Notes under the pieces: generated by a model
Database searches by the model: none
Told to the model about the DNA's origin: nothing
Seen by the model: the letters and a program-made list of their open reading frames with translations, nothing else
Shown here: in pieces, positions 35,378-43,963 of the stretch
Layout: each line of letters begins with the position of its first letter
How positions within the stretch are numbered: the first letter of the stretch is position 1
Program-made: the position numbers and the translations under genes
Assembly: GCA_003599415.1 (NCBI GenBank)
Contig: QZKB01000019.1
Span: 49,830 to 113,829, forward strand
Direction: 5' to 3'
Source: Ignavibacteriales bacterium
GTDB lineage: Bacteria > Bacteroidota > Ignavibacteria > Ignavibacteriales > SURF-24
Length of the DNA: 64,000 nucleotides

Positions 35378-36133
35378 ATGGAAAACACAGCAACTAATAA
35401 TTCAATGCTAACAGCAGTAAACTTATCTAAAAAATATGAAGACGGAGTTTTAGCTCTTGATAATGTTTCCTTTTCTGTGAACAAGGGAGAAATATTTACA
35501 ATACTCGGAGCCAACGGCGCAGGCAAAACAACAACAATAAATATCTTCCTGAATTTTATTGAACCGACTGAAGGGGAGGCTTTAATTGGCGGATTTGTAA
35601 CCCACAAAGAACCACTGAAGGCAAAACAAAAAGTTGCCTTCGTTTCTGAGAATGTTATGCTCTATAATAATTTTTCTGCGCTTCAGAATCTTGATTACTT
35701 CGCAAAGCTTGGCGGAAATACTTCTTTAACAAAAGATGATTATAAAAATATTCTTCTCCGTGTTGGCCTGCAGGAAGAAGCACATAACAAAAAGATAAAA
35801 GGTTTCTCAAAAGGAATGCGCCAGAAATGCGGAATTGCAATTGCAATAATTAAAAATGCCGAAGCAATCCTTCTTGACGAACCAACGTCAGGGCTGGATC
35901 CGAAAGCGGGATTCGAATTTATTTCGCTGCTTAAATCTCTTCGGGATGAAGGGAAAGCAATACTAATGTCCACGCACGATATTTTCAGAGCAAAAGAAAT
36001 TTCTGATACGATTGGCATTATGAACAAGGGAAAACTTGTGATGCTTAAAAAACAGGATGAGCTTAAAGACCAGAACCTTGAACAAATTTATCTTGATTAT
36101 ATGGCAGGACATAATGGTGAACTGAATGCCTGA
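35378..36133 (+). CDS. ABC transporter ATP-binding protein
   Basis: 251 residues: Walker A GANGAGKTT, signature FSKGMRQK (a divergent LSGGQ), Walker B AILLDEPTSGLDP, H-loop STHD. It is the type that energises ABC-2 permeases such as GldA/NosF/CcmA relatives. It pairs with the two permeases downstream (36346 and 37827), from which it is separated by a 212-base gap containing a 12-bp tandem repeat. Confidence 0.92.
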   Translation: MENTATNNSMLTAVNLSKKYEDGVLALDNVSFSVNKGEIFTILGANGAGKTTTINIFLNFIEPTEGEALIGGFVTHKEPLKAKQKVAFVSENVMLYNNFSALQNLDYFAKLGGNTSLTKDDYKNILLRVGLQEEAHNKKIKGFSKGMRQKCGIAIAIIKNAEAILLDEPTSGLDPKAGFEFISLLKSLRDEGKAILMSTHDIFRAKEISDTIGIMNKGKLVMLKKQDELKDQNLEQIYLDYMAGHNGELNA

Positions 36134-36155
36134 TGTCTTTTCTCATCATAATAGT

Positions 36156-36173
36156 CCCGATTTTTAAATCGGG
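36156..36173. repeat. Perfect short hairpin CCCGATTT-TT-AAATCGGG
   Basis: An 8-bp perfect stem with a 2-base centre, 23 bases after the ATPase stop codon and inside the operon. No T run follows on the + strand, so it is not an obvious terminator; it may stabilise the upstream message. Confidence 0.5.
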
Positions 36174-36175
36174 GA

Positions 36176-36312
36176 AGAGTAAGAATAAGAGTAAGAATAA
36201 GAGTAAGAATAAGAGTAAGAGTAAGATAAAGAGCAAGAGTAAGTTTACCAGCTAAGCCAGAGGCTTATAAACTCGGCTGGAGCAAGAGTAAGAATAAGAT
36301 TATGAGTAAGAA
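36176..36312. repeat. Imperfect 12-bp tandem repeat (GAGTAAGAATAA)
   Basis: GAGTAAGAATAA repeats about three times perfectly from 36178, then decays into GAGTAAGAGTAAGATAAAGAG. It is interrupted by a variant of the dispersed palindrome (AAGCC-AGA-GGCTT, 36254-36266) and resumes at about 36282-36312. The same words recur at about 60738-60770. It lies between two genes of one operon. Confidence 0.65.
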
Positions 36313-36345
36313 TTATTTGTTCAATTAAGTTACAAGGATTTTAAA

Positions 36346-37758
36346 ATGATCAAACATATCATACTAAAAGAAATTAAAGACAATCTTTCTTCTACAAAGT
36401 TTATTGTCACGTTCAGTGTTTGTTCTGTCCTGATATTACTTTCATTTATAATTGGTGCTACTAATTTTAAGATTGCTCAGATGCAGTACGAAGCGGCAAA
36501 AAATGAAAACACCAGGCAGCTTGAAGGTTTAACAAACTGGATGATGGTTAACGATTACAGAATATTCCTGCCTCCGCAGCCGCTTGCCGCATTAGTAACC
36601 GGTGTGTCAAATGATATCGGCCGAACAATTGAAATCGGCGGGACAAATGATATTCAGGCAGAAGACAGCATATTTGGTGATGAACCGATCTTTGCAATTT
36701 TCAGGTTTCTAGATCTTGAATTTATTTTTCAGATTGTACTTTCATTATTTGCAATATTGTTTGCATACGATTCAATTAATGGCGAAAAGGAAAGAGGAAC
36801 GCTTAAACTTACTTTTTCATACCCGGTATCAAGAAGTGATTTTATACTTGGAAAACTTTTCGGATCTTTTTTCTCGCTAATAATTCCTTTGTTAATTCCA
36901 TTTATGATCGGAATGGTTATTCTTCCGGCATTAGGAGTAAACTTAACCAGCGACGAATGGATTCGTTTGATGCTGATAATATTAAACGGATTTGTTTTTA
37001 CATCTGTCTTTCTCTTATTGTCAATATTCGTTTCAGCATTAACGGAAAAATCTTCGAACTCTTTTCTGTACCTGCTTGGCGGCTGGATATTTTTTGTGAT
37101 GATTATTCCGAGAATATCTTTCATTGCTGCCGGTTCAATAATCAATGTTCCTTCTTTGGATGAAATTAATTCACAGAAAGCCAGGCTTTCAATGCAATTG
37201 TGGAGTGAAGACAGGAAAGCAATCAATTCTTTTTCTTCAACTAAAACAGGAAACCCTGAAGAATTGATGAAAGAATTTAATGAGTTTATGCAGAAGATGA
37301 CAAAAGGGAGACAGGAAAAAATCCGTGAACTTACAGAGCGTTTATATGAAGAAAGAGAGAACAAGCAAAATTCTATGATCAGACTTGCATTCGGTTTGGC
37401 AAGCTTGTCTCCTGTTACTTCTTTTTCACTTTCAATTTCTACTCTTGCGGGAACATCTGTCAAACTGCAGGAACAATTTTATAAGAATGCAAAAGATTAT
37501 AAACGGGAATACTCAGAATTCATGAAGAAAAAAACAGGTATGGATGGAAGCGCATTTGTTATTATGCGAAGACTTTCAGATGACGACACGAAAGAAAATA
37601 AAATAAACTTAAGTGAAATCCCTGCATTTCAGTTTAAAAAGGCAAGTCTTTCTGAAAATATTGCGTATACAATTTTATATACGGGTATCCTGCTTCTGTT
37701 TTGTATTGCTTTTTTTGCAGCATCATTTTATTCCTTCAGGAAATATGATGTCAGATAA
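36346..37758 (+). CDS. ABC-2 type permease, first of a pair
   Basis: 470 residues. One membrane helix near the N-terminus (~18-38), an extracytoplasmic loop, then a helix cluster (~125-270) containing the ABC-2 motif FAYDSINGEKERGTLKL, a large second loop with a Glu/Lys-rich helical stretch (~300-345), and a final helix (~440-462). It resembles GldF/NosY-like permeases. It forms a heterodimer candidate with the next gene, to which it is clearly related by duplication (FTYDSVNGEKEKGTLRL there). Start ATG has AAGGA upstream. Confidence 0.85.
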   Translation: MIKHIILKEIKDNLSSTKFIVTFSVCSVLILLSFIIGATNFKIAQMQYEAAKNENTRQLEGLTNWMMVNDYRIFLPPQPLAALVTGVSNDIGRTIEIGGTNDIQAEDSIFGDEPIFAIFRFLDLEFIFQIVLSLFAILFAYDSINGEKERGTLKLTFSYPVSRSDFILGKLFGSFFSLIIPLLIPFMIGMVILPALGVNLTSDEWIRLMLIILNGFVFTSVFLLLSIFVSALTEKSSNSFLYLLGGWIFFVMIIPRISFIAAGSIINVPSLDEINSQKARLSMQLWSEDRKAINSFSSTKTGNPEELMKEFNEFMQKMTKGRQEKIRELTERLYEERENKQNSMIRLAFGLASLSPVTSFSLSISTLAGTSVKLQEQFYKNAKDYKREYSEFMKKKTGMDGSAFVIMRRLSDDDTKENKINLSEIPAFQFKKASLSENIAYTILYTGILLLFCIAFFAASFYSFRKYDVR

Positions 37759-37777
37759 AAACATTTTTTTAATAGAA

Positions 37778-37793
37778 CACGACTTTAGTCGTG
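37778..37793. repeat. Perfect palindrome CACGACT-TT-AGTCGTG
   Basis: A 7-bp stem with a 2-base centre in the 68-base gap between the two permease genes. It is AT-flanked and could be a REP-like element or an mRNA stabiliser. Confidence 0.5.
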
Positions 37794-37826
37794 GGAAAAA
37801 TAAAACAAAGTTTAAATGGAGTCTTT

Positions 37827-39293
37827 ATGTTCAAAACAATTATTGAACACGAATTAAAAAATATTCTGTTAAGTCCGAAATTTCCCGCAATATTTATTGT
37901 TTGTGCCTTACTACTTATAATTAGCGTGTATGTCGGTGTTCATCAGTATAAAAGCGGCATTAGGCAATATGAAACAATAAACCAGCTTACAAACCAGGAG
38001 ATGCGTGAAAGTACAAGCTGGATGTCGCTTACTACAAAAGCGCATCGTAAACCTGAACCTTTGCAGATATTTGTAAGCGGAATAAATTATGACATCGGAA
38101 GATATTCGCCTGTTAACCAGTTTGAACAAACGAAGCTAACGCACAGCACTTATTCCGATGAACCGGTCTATGCTATATTTCGTTTCCTGGATTACACGTT
38201 TATTATAACTGTGGTGCTTTCATTGTTCACGATTCTATTTACTTACGATTCTGTAAACGGAGAAAAGGAAAAGGGAACATTAAGATTAATCTTCTCAAAC
38301 CCGGTACCGCGAGTTCAATTTATATTTGCAAAATTTTCCGGGATATGGTTGGGATTAATTATTCCGATTATGATTCCCGTTTTAATCAGTTTACTTTTAG
38401 TGCTGTTGTCTGGCGTTCCATTGAAAGGTTCAGACTGGATTAAACTTGTCTCGTTGATTGCCGTATCAATTGTTTATTTAACTTTCTTCATTGTTGCCGG
38501 AGTTTTTATTTCAACAATTACAAAAAGGAGTTCTATTTCATTTCTTGTTTCTTTGTTGATATGGATTTGTTTTGTGTTTATAATTCCACGTGCGGGAGTA
38601 ATACTTGCCGGTCAGGTTGTTAATGTTCCAACCATCGCAGAGATAGAAGGAAAGCAGGACAGGTATTCTAAAGACAGGTGGGATAAAAGTATGAAGGAAT
38701 CCCAGCAGAGATGGATTGAAAGAAACAAGGGATTAGACAGATTAAGTGAGTCGGAAAGAGAAGCTTACCGTGATGAAAAGATGTGGGAGTGGATGGAAGA
38801 GGAAGATAAAGAACGCAAAATGGTTGAAGCCGATATTGATAAAAACAATAAGCTGCTTCTTGAGGAAGTTAGAAATAAAAAGGCGATACAAGAACAGCTT
38901 GCTTTTATGTTTTCAAGATTGTCGCCGGTTTCTTCTTTTCAGTTAGTTGCACAGAATATAGCAGGAACCGGATTGAATCTTAAGAACCGTTATGAAGACG
39001 CTATTAACCAATACCGTGCAGAGTTCAATACATATAAGGAAAAAAAGCAAAAGGAATCCGGTGACATTGGCGGAATTAGAATAATGATTGATTCAGAAAA
39101 AGGAGTTAAGATAGACACTGACAGAGAAAAGGGAACACTTGATATTTCTTCTCTTCCAAAGTTTGCAGCAGCACCTTATCAATTGCAGGAGGGTTTATCT
39201 TTAGCGGTTATTGATATAGGACTGCTTTCTGCATTTACAATACTATTTTTTGCAGCAGCTTTCTTTTTCTTTTTGAAGTATGATTTAAGATAA
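37827..39293 (+). CDS. ABC-2 type permease, second of a pair
   Basis: 488 residues from the ATG at 37827, chosen because GGAG lies 5 bases upstream; the frame opens at 37791. Same plan as the preceding permease: N-terminal helix, loop, helix cluster with FTYDSVNGEKEKGTLRL, a long charged helical loop (~265-345, rich in Arg, Glu and Trp), and a C-terminal helix. The two permeases, the ATPase and the PDZ/NEW3 proteins make one export or envelope-remodelling machine; the substrate is unknown. Confidence 0.85.
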   Translation: MFKTIIEHELKNILLSPKFPAIFIVCALLLIISVYVGVHQYKSGIRQYETINQLTNQEMRESTSWMSLTTKAHRKPEPLQIFVSGINYDIGRYSPVNQFEQTKLTHSTYSDEPVYAIFRFLDYTFIITVVLSLFTILFTYDSVNGEKEKGTLRLIFSNPVPRVQFIFAKFSGIWLGLIIPIMIPVLISLLLVLLSGVPLKGSDWIKLVSLIAVSIVYLTFFIVAGVFISTITKRSSISFLVSLLIWICFVFIIPRAGVILAGQVVNVPTIAEIEGKQDRYSKDRWDKSMKESQQRWIERNKGLDRLSESEREAYRDEKMWEWMEEEDKERKMVEADIDKNNKLLLEEVRNKKAIQEQLAFMFSRLSPVSSFQLVAQNIAGTGLNLKNRYEDAINQYRAEFNTYKEKKQKESGDIGGIRIMIDSEKGVKIDTDREKGTLDISSLPKFAAAPYQLQEGLSLAVIDIGLLSAFTILFFAAAFFFFLKYDLR

Positions 39294-39310
39294 ACTTAGT
39301 GCCCCGGCGC

Positions 39311-39375
39311 CTTAGCGGTAAATCATCGCAAGCAAACTTATCAGCCTCAGGCTGAGTCGAGGGGTTACCGCTAAG
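39311..39375. repeat. Nested inverted repeat between convergent genes
   Basis: An 11-bp perfect outer arm CTTAGCGGTAA (39311-39321) / TTACCGCTAAG (39365-39375) encloses the dispersed palindrome CAGCC-TCA-GGCTG (39342-39354). It fills the 100-base gap between the permease (rightward) and the peptidase (leftward). Confidence 0.65.
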
Positions 39376-39393
39376 ACGCAAAGGCGTGAAGGA

Positions 39394-41079
39394 TTAATTT
39401 ACAAACTGTTTAGCGTAATACTTAGCAGTCAGCTTTTCACCGGTCGCTTTTTCAATCATTTCGTTCCAGGAATATTTTGTTCCGACTGAGAATATCTTGT
39501 CAACCAAATATTTACCAACTTCAGGTTTATTAAAATAACTGTCTTTCTTCGGATCCATTGACTTTGTTACATTATTTGAAATGTAACTTGCAATCTGCGA
39601 TGCCAATAATTCACCAAGCTGATAGTTATGATAATAGCATGGATAGCTTGCAATGTGAATCTTTGATGCCCAATCAGGTTCGTTTCTGTCAGCAGGGCGT
39701 TTAATCATCTGATATTTTTCCACAAGATCCCACCACAATTTATTCAAATCCTGATCCGGATTTTCATACATTCCTTTTTCAAAACGATAAACTACCTGTG
39801 TCCATCTGCTGAATACAAGCTGTTCCAATCTCAAAGATTTGAATGCTTCTTCTGCTACTTTATCTGTTTCTTCTTTTGGAATTCCAAGCACATCTGTTAA
39901 CCAAACAGTGTTGGCTGCAAATCGGCCGAATAACATCGCGATAGCCTCGGTAGTAAATGTATGAGCGGGTTCTCTTAATGCCCAAGGTAATTGCTGGTTG
40001 ATATTAAAATCATAAATAGCGTGACCAAATTCGTGAAGTGAAGTATTCATCCAGTTGTAATTTGGTTTTACATTCATTACAACTCTCACATCCGTGTTCC
40101 TTTCTACTGTTGTGCAATATGCATGCTGATACTTCCCTTCCTTTTCATACAAGTCACTTTTTTCAACAAGTTTTTCAACCGGTAATCCGATGCTTGAATA
40201 ATACTTCTTTGTGAGATCAACTATATCTTTGTCTTTATAAAAGCCATCTAAGTCAACATTATAAATTTTTGGCGCTTCCTGGAAAAATCTGTTCTGGTAA
40301 TGCCACGGCATAAGCTGATCTTTCTGAACATTATATTTCTTTGCGAGCACATCGTCCATTTCACTTTTTACCTGGGTGAATGATTCTCTTGTAAGATTAT
40401 CAAGTTCATTAAAAAGGTTTTCAATTTCTTTTGGATCCTGTTCGCTTAACTTTAAGCTCATCTCGTGGAAATTATTAAAGCCGAGTTTTTTGGCAACTTC
40501 ATTTCTTAGTTTAACAAGATTAACAACATCTGCTGCTACAACGCTTCCAATCTTTTTGCTTCCTTTCCATGCTGCTTCTAGTTCTTTGGAGTTTGCAGAC
40601 GCTTTAAGAATATCTTCAACCTGGTTATCGGTTAATTTCTTCCCGTTAACTTCTGCGCGGAATGTTGAGAATTTGTTTTCAATTTCACTTTGTGCCTTAA
40701 TCATTTTTTCAAGGCTTGCTTCATCAATCTGTTTACTTAAGTATGCATTATACAAAAGATCAAGCTGGCGTTTTAAGTCTTCATCTGTAATTAAACCCGA
40801 ATCTTTTATTCTTTTAAGTTTTGCAAAATCTTCTTTGTTAGCATAGATCTTACTTCTTTTTATTTCAATCTCGGCATTCTTTTGATAATCTTCTTCTTTA
40901 CCGGAAATTGTAGCATTGAAATATGTAAGGGCAGATTCGTTAGTTAAAGGGACAACCTTTGCTTCGTAATCTTTTATGAATTGAACAAGTTCCTGTTTCA
41001 TCTTGTCGCCTTCCTGGTTTCCACATCCTATAAAGAATAGTAAGGATGCGATTATTGTGTAAAATATGTTTTTATTCAT
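39394..41079 (-). CDS. Gluzincin metallopeptidase lipoprotein (M2/M3-like)
   Basis: 561 residues, lipobox FFIGC near residue 19, so membrane-anchored outside the cytoplasm. The zinc site is H-E-F-G-H in TSLHEFGHAIYDF, with a downstream Glu in FTTEAIAMLFGR. The rest is helical, as in ACE-like (M2) and oligopeptidase (M3) families; the two cannot be separated safely by eye, but the context RFFQEAPKIYNVDLDGFY and the length fit bacterial M2-like peptidases. It probably degrades oligopeptides in the periplasm. Confidence 0.8.
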   Translation of the reverse strand: MNKNIFYTIIASLLFFIGCGNQEGDKMKQELVQFIKDYEAKVVPLTNESALTYFNATISGKEEDYQKNAEIEIKRSKIYANKEDFAKLKRIKDSGLITDEDLKRQLDLLYNAYLSKQIDEASLEKMIKAQSEIENKFSTFRAEVNGKKLTDNQVEDILKASANSKELEAAWKGSKKIGSVVAADVVNLVKLRNEVAKKLGFNNFHEMSLKLSEQDPKEIENLFNELDNLTRESFTQVKSEMDDVLAKKYNVQKDQLMPWHYQNRFFQEAPKIYNVDLDGFYKDKDIVDLTKKYYSSIGLPVEKLVEKSDLYEKEGKYQHAYCTTVERNTDVRVVMNVKPNYNWMNTSLHEFGHAIYDFNINQQLPWALREPAHTFTTEAIAMLFGRFAANTVWLTDVLGIPKEETDKVAEEAFKSLRLEQLVFSRWTQVVYRFEKGMYENPDQDLNKLWWDLVEKYQMIKRPADRNEPDWASKIHIASYPCYYHNYQLGELLASQIASYISNNVTKSMDPKKDSYFNKPEVGKYLVDKIFSVGTKYSWNEMIEKATGEKLTAKYYAKQFVN

Positions 41080-41157
41080 TTAACACCTTTGTGATAAATT
41101 GTGTTTATTTATATAAACTATAACAAAGCTTTTGGCTTCGAAAAGTTTTTGAGTTAT

Positions 41158-41523
41158 TTAAAAGTTAAGTATATCTTCACGGTACAAAAGCAAGATAGCC
41201 GATTGAGGAATGATAAGCATTTTTTCCCTCTCAACTTCAATTTCAATTGCTTCTTTTCTTAGAAAAACAGCGAGGTCTCCTTCCTTTGCCTGTAGCGGAA
41301 TATATTTGGTTGTATTCTTCTTTTCTTTCCATGGCTCATCGTCGTCAATGTTTGCTGCAATGGGATAACCCGGTCCAACTTTAATTACATACCCGGTCTG
41401 AACTTTCTCTTTATCAGCAACAGTTGGAGGTAGATATAAACCGCTCGAAGTCCGTTCAGTATTTTCTTCCGGACGTACTAAAACTTTATCCCCTACAACT
41501 AATATTTTTGCCGTGTTAATCAC
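41158..41523 (-). CDS. GroES-like co-chaperone domain protein
   Basis: 121 residues from a GTG at 41523 with AGGA 6 bases upstream; the frame is open further (to 41631), but the extra residues would overlap the divergent methyltransferase start and look non-coding. The Cpn10 fold is visible in KILVVGDKVLVRPEENTERTSSGLYLPPTVADKEKVQTGYVIKVGPG and the late AVFLRKEAIEIEVEREKMLIIPQSAILLL. It carries an insert with a DDDEPWKEKK segment where GroES has its mobile or roof loop, and no groEL is nearby, so it is a paralogue rather than the main GroES. Confidence 0.75.
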   Translation of the reverse strand: MINTAKILVVGDKVLVRPEENTERTSSGLYLPPTVADKEKVQTGYVIKVGPGYPIAANIDDDEPWKEKKNTTKYIPLQAKEGDLAVFLRKEAIEIEVEREKMLIIPQSAILLLYREDILNF

Positions 41524-41622
41524 AATAATTCCTGATTTTTCATAGATGAAAAATATTGAGAAAAACTTTCCTTTTCTACAAAAATATTTGTATCCTTGCC
41601 TTGAATAAAACGGGAGAATCAG

Positions 41623-42222
41623 TTGCAGCAAAAATGGAATGACAGGTATTCAACTGAAGAATATATTTTTGGTACAGAACCTAATCAGTTTTTAAAAGAT
41701 GAACTTGAAAAGATTAAACCGGGTAAAATTCTTTTAATTGCAGAAGGAGAAGGCAGAAATGCTGTTTATGCCGCAAAGTCAGGCTGGCAGGTTGATGCTA
41801 TTGACTTTAGTTCGGTTGCTAAAGAAAAAGCTCTTAAGTTAGCTGCTAAAAATAAAGTCTCAATAAATTATGAAATTCATGATCTTGCCGAATATACTCC
41901 GCCCAAAAATCTATATGATGTTATTGGAATATTCTATCTGCACATACCGATTGAATTAAGAGAAGACGTGCTTAGGAAAGCAATTGATGCTTTAACTTTG
42001 AGCGGCAAACTGATTCTTGAAGTCTTTGAAAAAGAGCAGGTGAATAAAAAGACATTCGGCCCGTCCGATCCTGAAGTTCTTTATTCTCTGGAAGATATTG
42101 CCGTCAACTGTATCGATCTTGATTTTGAAAAGTTTACTAAGGAAGCCGTATTTTTAGATGAGGGTGACGGACACAAAGGAGAAGGAATCGTTATCCGTTT
42201 TGTGGGGGTAAAGACTTTCTGA
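41623..42222 (+). CDS. SAM-dependent methyltransferase (TehB-like)
   Basis: 199 residues starting with TTG, supported by a GGGAG site 6 bases upstream. Family marks: WNDRYSTEEYIFGTEPNQFL at the N-terminus, motif I ILLIAEGEGRNAVYAAKSGWQVDAIDFS, and motif IV-V YDVIGIFYLHIP. Related proteins methylate tellurite, thiols or small metabolites. It stands alone between the GroES-like gene and the efflux operon. Confidence 0.87.
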   Translation: MQQKWNDRYSTEEYIFGTEPNQFLKDELEKIKPGKILLIAEGEGRNAVYAAKSGWQVDAIDFSSVAKEKALKLAAKNKVSINYEIHDLAEYTPPKNLYDVIGIFYLHIPIELREDVLRKAIDALTLSGKLILEVFEKEQVNKKTFGPSDPEVLYSLEDIAVNCIDLDFEKFTKEAVFLDEGDGHKGEGIVIRFVGVKTF

Positions 42223-42303
42223 TATAAATCTCTCAGTTGTTTCTATTAAATTATTGCGAAAACTCGCCGAAAAGCCATTCTGTAAAAATATATTAAAATA
42301 GTT

Positions 42304-42371
42304 GGAAACCATTCTTGACAAAATAGTTTCCGTTCGTTAATTTGGAAACGTAAAAAACGAAAATAGTTTCC
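42304..42371. promoter_or_regulatory. Doubled palindromic operator GGAAAC-N16-GTTTCC
   Basis: GGAAAC/GTTTCC half-sites lie at 42304-42309, 42326-42331, 42344-42349 and 42366-42371. This makes two identical dyads (GGAAAC-N16-GTTTCC) exactly 40 bp apart, whose two inner half-sites also form a third dyad with 12 bp between. The last half-site ends 10 bp before the TetR start codon. The layout is what an autoregulating TetR-family repressor would bind. Confidence 0.7.
42315..42343 (+). promoter_or_regulatory. Promoter of the efflux operon (TTGACA-N17-TAATTT)
   Basis: A consensus -35 TTGACA (42315-42320) and TAATTT (42338-42343) are embedded in the operator half-sites, so repressor binding would block RNA polymerase. 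The first gene begins 38 bases downstream. Confidence 0.65.
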
Positions 42372-42381
42372 GTAGGATTAA

Positions 42382-42993
42382 ATGGAAGAAGACAAAATAA
42401 AAATAATGAAATACGCTCTTGATAAATTTTTCAGGGAAGGCTTTTATAAGGTTACAATGGATCAGCTTGCCGCCGAACTTAGAATGAGCAAAAAAACTAT
42501 CTATAAGTATTTTCCATCAAAAGAATTTCTTGTTCAGGAGACAGTTGAATTTATGAAGGGTTATATCAGCGCATCAATCATTAAAATCATCGATTCGAAC
42601 GATAATGCCGTTGTAAAAATAGTCGCATTGGTTAAAGTTATAACAGACTTGTGGATGAATGTTAAAGAGAAAATGCTTGTAGAACTCGAAAGACATTATC
42701 CTAAAATCTGGCAGGGAATTGATGAGTTCAGGGTTATGATGATGAACAGGAATCTCTCTAAACTTTTTGAGCAGGGAAAGAAGGAAGGATTAATAAAAGA
42801 TTACCCAAGTGAAATTGTCAGAACGGTTTTTATGGGTGCCGTACGTGCTGTTGTTAATCCAGATTTTTTTGTTAATAACCAGTTATCTCTTAACAATGCG
42901 GTAGAAATGACTTTTGAAATAATGTTGAACGGGTTACTTACCGAAAAAGGTAAAGAAATATTTTTTGAATCAAAAAGCGGGATAGACCAATGA
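42382..42993 (+). CDS. TetR-family transcriptional repressor of the efflux operon
   Basis: 203 residues. The N-terminal helix-turn-helix reads ALDKFFREGFYKVTMDQLAAELRMSKKTIYKYFPSKEFLVQ, the TetR hallmark with the ...T-I-Y-x-Y-F-x-S-K-E element. The C-terminal ligand domain (60-200) is helical. It overlaps the next gene by 4 bases (ATGA). Its position, first in an MFP/ABC/TolC operon behind a doubled operator, parallels the CecR-YbhGFSR module of E. coli. Confidence 0.92.
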   Translation: MEEDKIKIMKYALDKFFREGFYKVTMDQLAAELRMSKKTIYKYFPSKEFLVQETVEFMKGYISASIIKIIDSNDNAVVKIVALVKVITDLWMNVKEKMLVELERHYPKIWQGIDEFRVMMMNRNLSKLFEQGKKEGLIKDYPSEIVRTVFMGAVRAVVNPDFFVNNQLSLNNAVEMTFEIMLNGLLTEKGKEIFFESKSGIDQ

Positions 42994-43952
42994 GAAGTAC
43001 AATTTGGCTTACGATATTTATATTCTCCTTAATATTAATCGGCTGCGGAGGCGATGATAAAAAATCAATTGAAGCTTCCGGCACTATTGAAGCTACAAAT
43101 ATTACTGTCAGCTCAAAAGTAAACGGCGAAGTAAAGGTTCTTAAGGTTGATGAAGGCGCCCGGGTTAATACCGGCGATACTTTAGTAATGATTGACCATG
43201 AATTGCTTGACCTTCAATATCTTCAGGCTGATGCCGCAAAGGAGCAGGCGCTTGCACAATATAATTTATTAAAGAACGGTGCACGCTCAGAGGATATTAA
43301 ACAATCCGAAGAAATGCTTAAGCAGGCCGAAGTAAATTTTAATCTTGCCGAAAAAGATAAAGCAAGAATGGAAAATTTGTATGGCTCAAAATCTATTACT
43401 AAAAAACAGTACGAAGATGCAATTGCGAAATATGAAATAACGCAGGCGCAGTTGAATTCGGCAAGGGAAAATTTCCGGAAGATAAAAAACTTTGCCCGTC
43501 CGGAAGAATTAAAACAGGCAGCAGCAAATGTACAGCGAACAGAAGCGGCGGCTAATCTTTATAAGAAAAATATAAATGATAGCTATGTCGTTTCACCGAT
43601 ATCAGGATTTGTTGTTAAAAAATTTATTGAAGCAGGGGAGACAGTAAATCCAATGTCCTCTCTTGTCAAGATTTCAGATTTAAGCAAAGTCGATCTGGTT
43701 ATATACGTTTCCGAAGAAGAATTAGGTTATGTAAAGCAAGGTCAGAAGGTTAATGTTACTGTTGATTCATTTAAAGATAAAGTTTTTAGCGGAACTGTAG
43801 TTTTCATTTCACCTGAAGCAGAGTTCACACCAAAGAATATCCAGACTAAAGATGAACGTACAAAATTAGTTTTTGCCGTTAAGATAAAAATTGACAACCC
43901 TGCTTTTGAATTGAAGCCCGGGATGCCCGCGGATGCAGAAATTAAATTATAA
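42990..43952 (+). CDS. HlyD-type membrane fusion protein (YbhG-like), lipoprotein
   Basis: 320 residues, lipobox LILIGC (Cys19). Split lipoyl/barrel-sandwich halves (SGTIEATNITVSSKVNGEVKVLKVDEGARVNTGDTLVMID and DSYVVSPISGFVVKKFIEAGETVNPMSSLVKI) flank a long alpha-helical hairpin (~75-200), followed by a beta-barrel domain. It bridges the inner-membrane ABC transporter and the TolC-like channel. It overlaps tetR by 4 bases and is 11 bases before the first ATPase gene. Confidence 0.92.
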   Translation: MRSTIWLTIFIFSLILIGCGGDDKKSIEASGTIEATNITVSSKVNGEVKVLKVDEGARVNTGDTLVMIDHELLDLQYLQADAAKEQALAQYNLLKNGARSEDIKQSEEMLKQAEVNFNLAEKDKARMENLYGSKSITKKQYEDAIAKYEITQAQLNSARENFRKIKNFARPEELKQAAANVQRTEAAANLYKKNINDSYVVSPISGFVVKKFIEAGETVNPMSSLVKISDLSKVDLVIYVSEEELGYVKQGQKVNVTVDSFKDKVFSGTVVFISPEAEFTPKNIQTKDERTKLVFAVKIKIDNPAFELKPGMPADAEIKL

Positions 43953-43963
43953 AGATTGAATCT

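Noticed and set aside
41524..41631. N-terminal extension of the GroES-like protein
   Set aside because: It would overlap the ribosome site and start of the divergent methyltransferase gene, and its Phe/Tyr-rich residues do not belong to the Cpn10 fold; a GTG with a ribosome site lies at 41523.
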